NCBI GenBank assembly: GCA_002049455.2
Contig: KV918761.1
Span: 907,101-971,100, forward strand
From: Porphyra umbilicalis
Taxonomy: Eukaryota > Rhodophyta > Bangiophyceae > Bangiales > Bangiaceae
Length of the DNA: 64,000 nucleotides
Direction: 5' to 3'
The translations under genes were made by a program, and so were the position numbers. The notes beneath the pieces were generated by a model, which was not told the DNA's origin, did not search any database, and saw only the letters and a program-made list of their open reading frames with translations. Position 1 is the stretch's first letter. Every line of letters starts with the position of its first letter. Shown here one piece after another: positions 56,601-64,000 of the stretch.

Positions 56601-59519
56601 ATGGACTGTTCCGACACCCATCTCCTCCTGGATTGGCCGGAGCTTGATGAGCCCCGCGCCTCGTCCCACATCGACGATGACGACGCCGATGAGCCACGAC
56701 GCCTTGCTCGCACCGTGGCCGACGTGCTCGATACAACTGCGCGCTGCACGCTGCGTCGGCAGCTCACGGCGGTAGAGGTCGCCATTCGGCTCAACCGTGC
56801 CACCGTTCGCCGGCAGCAGCGTGTTGTCGCTGCTGCTGCTCCCACCGGCGACTTCGCGCTGTTTTTGGCAACCTTGGATGTAGCGCGTCTGGTGCTCAGA
56901 GACGGCGCCGGCGGCACTGACGCCTCTTGGGTTGTGGGGTCATCCGGCGCCTGCGACGCCGCCACGGGCGTATGTACTTGCCAATGGTCGGGGGGTGGAG
57001 GGCCTGCGTTGCGTCAATGTGTGAGTGTGGGAGGCACCGACGGTGCTGGCGGTCAACGTGGGAGCTGCGACGACGGGCTTTCGGCGAGCAACGCCGCAAA
57101 GCCGTCGCCACGAAAGGTGCGCCGGGTGCACTCGGGGTCGGGTGGGCCTGCTACGTGTGCCGTTGACCGCCAGCGCGCGCCCGCAGCGCCAGCGCCAGTC
57201 TCCGCACGGCCTTCCCTCCACGTGCCAACGACAACTACGAGGTTTGCCGCACCTTTGGGGACGCGACTGCCGTCCGGTGACGACCTACCACGGGCGGGCA
57301 CCATTCGGATGACGATGCTTCCGGCTGTCGAGCGGCCGCCGACGTACATGTTCTGCTCGCCCACCCGCCGGGTGTGGCGGCGCGTCGAGGACGCTTCGGC
57401 GCAGCGGTTCGTGCCGGACATGGGCGGGGTGACCGGTGAGTTTGCGGAGTCGGCGCGGCGCGTTCGCTTGGACCGGTGGGCGGGTGTCGTCGACAGCGAC
57501 AGCGACCTCTCTGAGGAGGACGACGCTGACAGGGGGGTGGGGTACTACAGCCTGTCGGAAAGGACGCGGCGAATGGCAGAGCGTGCCGGGGTGCGCGCTG
57601 TCGTGCGCATGCCTGGCGAAGGCCAGACCGTGGCTAACGCCATTGCCCGTGGGTTGGGTCGACCTACGGCACGAGTGCGACGGACGATTGCGCTCGTCGA
57701 CAGACGCGCCCGCCATCACGCCGCTGCGCGGGAGAGACGCATCAAGCAAGCCACGCGCCAATCTACGCTGGAGCAATTGACGGGCGGTGCCAGCTTGGCC
57801 GTCGTTCTCGCCAGTGGCGCCGCACGTGCTCGCCCGCGCGCGTGTCCCCGGTCGGCGACTGTGCCTCGCCTCTCCGGCACGGCGACCGCACAGTCGGCGG
57901 CGTCAGTAGGCCGCTGGGGGCAGAAGGGCCCTGTCATCGAGGCATTGGCAGCGGTAGCGGCCGATGCAAGTGCTGCCGGCCTTCCCCGAGCGAGCCGTGC
58001 GTGGGCCATGCGTCAGGCGGGGGACGCTGCATCTGTTCTGGCTGACGCCGACGCCCTAAGACGCGACGTCGCCAGCGTGCGCGACGTGCTGTCCACGCTC
58101 CGACTGACCGGCGGTGCCGACCGCGTGGCCGAGTTGCCTTGCGTCGGCTCCTTCCTTGGCTGCGTTCCTCCGCCTCATACGTCTGCGGCAGCGGCGTCCA
58201 GCCACGCGTCAAATGATTTCATGGACTCGTCGGCGCTGTCGCAAGACACATTGGCGCGTCTGCTCTGCCGCGTATGCCTACGTTACGCTTGCCGCCTGCA
58301 CGGTTCATGCCCTAGCGACCCTCTGTCGGCGCCACCACCCGCCCGCCCCGTCACTCTTCCTCCCGACACCCATCAAAGGGTCGCGTACGTCGAGGCGTTC
58401 GGGTGGCCAGTGGCCGGCGCCGCACCGGTCCAGGCGCCGCTCATGGATGCGATCGATCCGCGTGCCGACGACTCGTCGACGGCAGAAACCACTTCCCTGT
58501 CGCAAGCCGCCTCGTCGCAGAGGCGGCGTCATGGGCAACCGACCGCGTCGCCGTCTGTGGAGGGCGGCAGCCAGATTGACGACGCGGCAGTCGACTTTGT
58601 CCCCTGCTTTCACGTCGGGGAGTGTACGGAAAGGGTGTGCCGGTGCGCGCGCGCTAGTATTCCCTGTGAGAAGTTTTGCGGCTGCTCGCACGTACGTTGG
58701 GTGGCACCGGACCAGTCTTCCGCTACAGCCACTTGGGCAACATCGATCGACGGGCGTGTCGGCGCCGGACAACAGCCCGCGAGGGCGTCGCGGTCGGCAC
58801 ACTCGACGCCGTTGGACACTGCCTGGTTTTAAACAGTCTCGGCTCCTGGGTCCCGTTTTTGCTGGCGACGGGTGCATTGCGAATGCTTGGCGCCGGGGAG
58901 GTGCGCGACAGACGAGTGCCCCTGCTACGCCGAAGACCGCGAGTGCGACCCGGACGCATGCTCCACATGTGGAGCCGCCTGGCCGCCGGCGACGGGCGTC
59001 AACGACGCCTGCCCTCCACTTCGTGGCGGTGACCGCAACGACAATTGGCCGACAGGCCTGTTGTCGGCTGTCGACCCAGTCGCCGGTGGAGTCGCCGGCA
59101 GCCGGCGCTGCCGAAACGTACAAGTCCAGGTCGGCTTCCGTGTGCGTGTCGTGCTCGGACGCTCCCAGGCACACGGCTTCGGCGTGTTTGCAGCTGAGGG
59201 CGCGGCGGCTGGTGACTTTGTGGGCGAGTACGTGGGCGAGCTTCTCCCTCACGCCGATGCGCACGCTCGCGGCCGAGTGTATGACGCAATCGGGGTCAGC
59301 TTCTTGTATACGCTGACCCGCACACTCGTGCTGGACGCAACACGCGTCGGCGGCAGCCTGCGATACATCAACCACAAAGGGGACGGGGCCAACCTGACGC
59401 CGAAGCTGCTCAGCGTTTGTGGGTACATACGCGTGGGGTTCTTTGCTGCCCGGGACTTGGTGCCGGGCGAGGAACTGTTTTTCGACTATGGGTACAGTCT
59501 CAAGGACTGGCGTGTCTGA
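56601..59519 (+). pseudogene. Enhancer-of-zeste-like CXC-SET methyltransferase, copy 2, one nonsense codon
   Basis: The same 2,919-bp length as copy 1, with no indels. Codon 152 is CAA (open here), but codon 744 (58830-58832) is TAA where copy 1 has TCA. This cuts the frame between the CEKFCGC motif and the rest of the CXC-SET region. Downstream the frame continues intact to 59519 with CECLAPGRCATDECPCY and RECDPDACSTCGAAW, and a SET domain whose PGEELFFDYGYS motif is canonical (copy 1 has FSDY). About 23 residue differences separate the copies, many non-conservative, which suggests relaxed selection. Without a splice event neither copy can make a full protein. A downstream start could still give a 215-residue CXC-SET fragment. 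Confidence 0.85.
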
Positions 59520-59539
59520 CTCGGTTGCTATGCCTGCTG

Positions 59540-60030
59540 GTGTTCGTTGGCGACGCGGCGGGCGGTGACACCGGTGTCGGCGGCGTCCGCGTCGGCGCGG
59601 TGGACAACGCCGTCGACGCTGCCGTGTTGGCCACCGCGTCCGCAACGCACAGTCGGCGGCACGGGTTGCGCTACTCGTCGGCGTTGACGCCGGCCGCTGC
59701 TGCACCTGGTTGGCGACGCGGCGGGCGGTGACGCCCGGTCGGTCGACGTGCCGGGCACGGTCCGACGGTCGGCGGCCGGGGCGTCCGGCGGGCGGGGGCT
59801 GCACTGGGCGACGCGGCGGGCGGTACGCCGGCGTCGGCGGCGTCCGGTCGGCGCGGTCGACAACGCCGTCGACGCTGCCGTGTTGGCCACCGCGTCAGCG
59901 ACGTACAGTCGGCCGCACGGGTTGCGCTACTCGTCGGCGTTGGCGCCGGCCGCGTGCTGCACCTGGTTGGCGACGCGGCGGGCGGTGACGCCGGCGTCGA
60001 CGCTGGCCGCGTGCAGCACCTGGTTGGCCA
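59540..60030. repeat. Array C, copy 2 (about three units)
   Basis: The first and last units match copy 1. The middle (59,695-59,880) is scrambled by small deletions. Copy 1 has about 17 units, so this array is either contracted or collapsed. Confidence 0.8.
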
Positions 60031-60041
60031 CCGCGCACCGT

Positions 60042-60461
60042 GGCGTCATCACTGGTGCCACCGTTTACGCGTGTGCGCCTCCGTCACTGCCGTGCGTGAC
60101 GCGGACGACCGACGGGACGCGGACGACCTGTTGGGACGCGCACGGCCAGTCAGACGCGGACGGCCCGTCGGACGCATGTGAGTGTGGGCGCACCTGCAGC
60201 AACGGCCGCGGGCGGGGCGACGGCAGCGCCGGATTGCGGGCGTCTGGGCTCGTCTATTGCCTCGGCGCCGTCTATTTCGTCGGCGCCGACCCCCTCGCGG
60301 GCGTGTGCGTGTTGGAGGTCGGGGAGGTGCACGCGTCCCGCTGGCGCGCCGCCGCCACGCACGTGCGGCTGGCGGTGGTGCACCGGCAGGGGGCGTCGAG
60401 CTGGGACGCCGGTGACGCTGACGTGTGTGTCAAGTATGTCGCTTTCATTTTCATGCGATAG
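60042..60461 (+). CDS. Conserved reading frame after array C, copy 2
   Basis: 420 bp, open, ending at the same TAG as copy 1, with about six replacements (for example Cys to Trp in TTCWDAHGQ, Thr to Ala in HASRW). Same uncertainty as copy 1. Confidence 0.35.
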   Translation, partial: GVITGATVYACAPPSLPCVTRTTDGTRTTCWDAHGQSDADGPSDACECGRTCSNGRGRGDGSAGLRASGLVYCLGAVYFVGADPLAGVCVLEVGEVHASRWRAAATHVRLAVVHRQGASSWDAGDADVCVKYVAFIFMR

Positions 60462-60609
60462 AGATTGTGCGACTGTTTTTTCTCTGCTGCTTCGTGGTGG
60501 TTGACAGGCGTCTTCGCAAAAGCCAGGAGCTCCGTAAGAGATAAACAGAATCAGGCGCTGGTCGGGAGTGGAGAAGAAGGTGGGATTTACTCGTTTCAGT
60601 TCACTGTAA

Positions 60610-60978
60610 ATGGCTAAGAGACGGACGCTCCGATTGGCATGCGTCACCTTGTCAGCATGCCACTTTCGTGATGACACCATCGAAGCCGACTGTGACTCTA
60701 GCGGGCACCGTGGCCGAGTCCCGACGCTGTGGAACGGCGGCCGGACCTGGCTGACGACGACCTCCTGCCCGCATCCGCGGGTCGCGGCTGCCGACGCGAT
60801 ACAAGTGTCTCACACGGTGCTGTGCCAAGCGACGCCGCACAACCCCAGCCACGGCTCGTCGGAGCGCGCCGTCGTGCCCGGCGACTCGCAGCGTGTGTGG
60901 TCGTGGACGCCTCTGTGGCGCGTGGCGGCCGCAGCGGCAGCGGCGCCGGCTGCAGCCTTTTGCCGCCTCTGGCTGTGA
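60610..60978 (+). CDS. Hypothetical 122-residue protein, copy 2
   Basis: The translation is identical to 42791-43159. No family recognised. Confidence 0.3.
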   Translation: MAKRRTLRLACVTLSACHFRDDTIEADCDSSGHRGRVPTLWNGGRTWLTTTSCPHPRVAAADAIQVSHTVLCQATPHNPSHGSSERAVVPGDSQRVWSWTPLWRVAAAAAAAPAAAFCRLWL

Positions 60979-61258
60979 CAGGCGGACGAGGCAGGCGGCG
61001 GCCGACACTTCGCGGTCCGCGGTGGACGCCGTGCTTGGCCGCAGTACTTCTCTGGTCAACACTGGGGCGCAGCGCTTCCGCCCGCGACCCCTTCCCGCAC
61101 CCCTGTCGTCCTCGACCCGTCCCGCGCGGCGCCGGCGCTGGTCGGGGTGCGCGCGACACGAAGGCGACGGTACGCCAGAGTGGCGCCTGCGGCGCACGCG
61201 GCGGTGATGGAGGAGGAAGTGTCCGTGGCAGCGGGGCGGGAGGCGCCAACAGAGTGCC

Positions 61259-61880
61259 AAGAACGCGCTCCACGGCGCATGCCGCGTCTGCTTCACCGTG
61301 TGCGTCGCAGCGGCCACAACGTCGGTATCGACAACACCGCATTGTCGACGACCACGTCGGCGTCGACAAGCACGTCATTGGAAACGACTGCGGCGCCAAC
61401 AACGCTCTCCCCGACGTTTGCGCGTCTGCTTCGCCGTGTGCGTGGCAGCGGCCACAACGTGGCGTCGACACGCACCGCATTGTCAACGACCACGTCGGCG
61501 TCGACGCGCACCGCGTTGTCAACGACCACGTCGGCGTCGACAAGCACGTCATTGGCAACGGACGGCGGCACCAACAACGTGCCTCACGCACGTGCCGCGT
61601 CTTCTTCGCCGTGTGCGTAGCGGCGGCCACAACGTCGGCTTCGACACGCACCACATTGTCAACGACCACGTCTGCGTCGACAAGCACGTCATTGGCAAAG
61701 ACGGCGGCGCTGATAGTGTGGAGAGAACGCGGTCCACGGCGCGTGCAACGTCTGCTTCGCCGTGTGCGTCGTGGCGGCGGCCACGACGTCGGCGTCGACA
61801 AGCACCACATCGGCAGCGGCCAGGTCGACTGCCTTGCCCATGACCACGTCAGCCTCAAGACGCACGTCGTCGTCGACACC
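61259..61880. repeat. Array D, copy 2 (contracted)
   Basis: About three to four monomers, against six in copy 1, with single-base losses at about 61,420, 61,460 and 61,560. Confidence 0.8.
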
Positions 61881-62119
61881 TGCGGCGTTCCCTTTTTCGC
61901 TGGTGTGTGACCGGAGCGTCGACAGTAAGCGCATAAGAAAAACATTTCCGGCTACGCGTTCCTCTCCGAAGCAACCGCGACTCGCCGCCACCCCCCCATC
62001 CACCACATCACCCGCCCTCCCGCACGCTACTGTCCTCAGCCCCACCAGTCCCTTGCAATGTACAGCCGCTCCCCCTGAACAACCTTCCTCCCGCAAGCAA
62101 GCGCTCAGCCCGGCACGGG

Positions 62120-64000
62120 CCCACTCGGATGCCCTCCTCCTCGTCTTCCTCCTCATCCTCCTCCTCTTCCTCCTCCTCATCCGCCTCGTCGTGATCCCCG
62201 TGCACCGGGCGGTCCGCTGGTGCCCCGGCCGCCGCCAGCGCGTCGTCCCACACTTCCTCGCCCCCCAGATTGCTCGACGCTAGCACCGCAGTCGCCACCG
62301 CGTGCTCGCCAATCCACTTCTTCACCCACCGCGCAATGAGCTGCAATAGGTTCTTGTTCGAGTGCGTCACGCGGCGCGACACCAACTGCTCCGCAACCTC
62401 CGCAGGCGAGACGGCACCACAGATGACGCTGAGCCCTAGCAGCAAGTTGTCCTCCGCCGCCCCGACCATCTCCTCCTCCATCGCCTGAAAGGTCCCAGCG
62501 TGCTCCGCGAGGGCGCCCTTGAACACGGTCTGCGCAACCTGCCGCGCTGTCAACCGGCTCACCGCCGCAGACTCAAAACCACCGCAGTGTCGAACTGCGC
62601 GCGCGCGCCCTCCTTCCACGTCAGGTGGAAGGGAACCACAGGCACGGCAGGCCTGCCCCCCCGGGGCCAGCGTTGAAAGCGCCGCCGACGATGGGTGCCC
62701 CCCCCCCCGCCCCCACGAGCAGGAGCCTGCGACTGCGGCACACCGGTCATCGCCAAGCGGACGACACCATCAGCTGCGCGGAGAGCATTGCGCTCCATCA
62801 GGCTGCGGTGCTCGCGTCGCATCTGCCCGACGGAGAGCGCTGGTTGTTCGGTCGCCCACCGGCGGCCGTCGCGCTTGTGACAAGCGACCCAGCCGAGAGC
62901 GTCGACCCTCTGACGCCTGGTGTCTGGTCGCCCCCACCAGACGTCCCCCCCCGCCCCCCGCCCTCCGCGCTGCCCGTCCTGATGACGACGAACGGCGCCC
63001 CCGACCAGTCGGCGACGACAGCGCTCCCGCCCCCGCCTCGACGGCCACCGCTCCGGGTTGCGCCTCCCTTGTGCGCGCGGGCTCGTTCCGCCGGTGACCC
63101 TCCAAAGAGAATTATCTCTTCGTCGTCTGCCGCCGCCGCATCTCCTCCGTCGCCGCCGCCACTGCTCGGGCCAGCCACCGCGCCGCCTCCGCGGCCGTCG
63201 CCTCGCGGTACTGGAGGGGTACCGCCACCGCCGCCGCCGCGGCGCCGCCACCCGCCGCCCGCCGCGGCGCCGCCACCGCCGCCCGCCGCGGCGCCGGCAC
63301 TGTTGAACTGGTGATGTTCAGCTCCCCAGGCCAGTCACACCGGTCAATGTGGCGTAGTTGGTTTTTGACCTTTCAACAGGCACCACCGCCGCGGCCGTCT
63401 CCCGCGGTCGCAGCGCCTGCCGCCGCGCCGGCCACACCGCCGCCGTCTCCTGCTGCCACCGCAGCCCCACGGACGCGCCCCTCTCCCCCCCCCCCCCCCC
63501 CCCCCCCCCTCCCACCGCGCCCGCCACGCCCGCCACGCCCGCCGCGACCGCCGCGCCCACCGCGCCCACCGCGCCCGCCACGCCCGCCCCGTCCACCTGG
63601 CCCGCCGCGAGCTACAGCAGCAGCCCCCCGCCCGCCGCCACGCCCACCCCTTGCTGCCGCCGCCCCTCTGCAGCGCCCACAAGCGCCGCCCCAACGGCCG
63701 TCTGGTTCGGATCGGCGAGTGCGCCGACCATGCCGTCGAAAACGGCCCGGTTGTCAGCGTGGTTCGTGGCAGCCACAATGCCCTCGTCTGACATCAGGTC
63801 GGCCGCGCCGATGGGGTCAAGACCGGCGTCGTGGAGGTTGGCGATCAGCTCGGCCGCCGCCGAAGCAGACTGCTGTGTGTCCGACCACTCCTTCCAGCAT
63901 GCCACATAATGCGCGCGCAGCCACTCTGCGACAATCGTGTCGGTCACAGCGCTGCAGACAAAGTCAGAACGAGACAGCGGTGGCGCCAAACGGCGGCGCG
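62120..64000 (-). pseudogene. Zinc-binding, Glu-tail protein, copy 2 (broken and cut by the window end)
   Basis: Collinear with about 44,610-46,410. Besides the two poly-C frame changes it has further single-base losses (near 62,117, 62,575 and 62,960-63,100) and the 78-bp insertion at 63,301. One lost G near 62,117 replaces the copy 1 stop with a longer tail. The N-terminal Cys/His motifs would lie beyond the window. The helical segment (IVAEWLRAHYVACWKEWSD) is intact at 63,880-63,950. Confidence 0.5.
63296..63383. mobile_element. 78-bp TG...CA insertion with 5-bp target duplication
   Basis: 63301-63378 begins TGTTGAACTGG and ends GACCTTTCAACA. It is flanked by GGCAC on both sides (63296-63300 and 63379-63383). 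Copy 1 has a single GGCAC at the matching place (about 45,780). The structure (TG...CA, short inverted ends, 5-bp duplication) is that of a very short solo LTR or a tiny MITE. It does not match the copia LTR. Confidence 0.75.

Noticed and set aside
20880..64000. Endogenous giant virus or Maverick/polinton
   Set aside because: No capsid protein, PolB, packaging ATPase, primase or retroviral-type integrase outside the copia element was recognised. A SET-domain gene alone is not enough.

Overview
The window is nuclear DNA from a GC-rich eukaryote. The evidence is a gene interrupted by two GT-AG introns, eukaryotic protein families (Tctex-type dynein light chain, retinoblastoma pocket protein, CNNM transporter, F-box protein, Enhancer-of-zeste methyltransferase), a Ty1/copia retrotransposon, and Ala/Gly/Pro-rich proteins with long poly-C and poly-G tracts. 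A GC-rich alga or other protist is most likely. I cannot name the species. The dynein light chain suggests a lineage that still has dynein.

From 1 to about 20 kb the sequence looks like ordinary host gene space with large spacers: a three-exon dynein light chain (1522-2697, +), a convergent retinoblastoma-related gene (3270-6650, -), a CNNM-type transporter (8980-11376, -), a Tourist-like MITE (12757-13302), a 77-bp minisatellite (15135-15860), an F-box gene (16654-17928, -) and a U1-type zinc-finger gene (18767-20029, +).

From about 20.3 kb onward lies an accessory block that occurs twice in the same orientation: copy 1 about 21.1-46.4 kb and copy 2 from 48,907 to the window end. In order it holds a 164-bp tandem array (A), a Pro/Ala/Val-repeat reading frame with a U1-type zinc finger, a Tc1/mariner-IS630 type transposase, a 492-bp higher-order array made of three 164-bp subunits (B), an Enhancer-of-zeste-like CXC-SET methyltransferase gene, another 164-bp array (C), two short conserved reading frames, a fourth array (D), and a minus-strand gene for a zinc-binding protein with a Glu-rich tail. 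Copy 1 alone is interrupted by a 5.9-kb copia element with two 398-bp LTRs and a 5-bp target duplication; copy 2 keeps the empty site. Copy 2 alone carries a 78-bp TG...CA insertion. The arrays are much shorter in copy 2, and copy 2 starts at a single undetermined base (48,906), so part of the difference may come from assembly.

The most interesting point is a Polycomb-type H3K27 methyltransferase gene (E(z) architecture) carried in a transposase-bearing, repeat-rich duplicated block. Each copy has one different in-frame stop and the two genes have identical length, so they decayed independently after duplication. Whether the block is a giant mobile element or a segmental duplication is not settled. 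A perfect 30-bp inverted repeat at 14,393 and 47,907, ending in TA on both sides, is a candidate pair of element ends.
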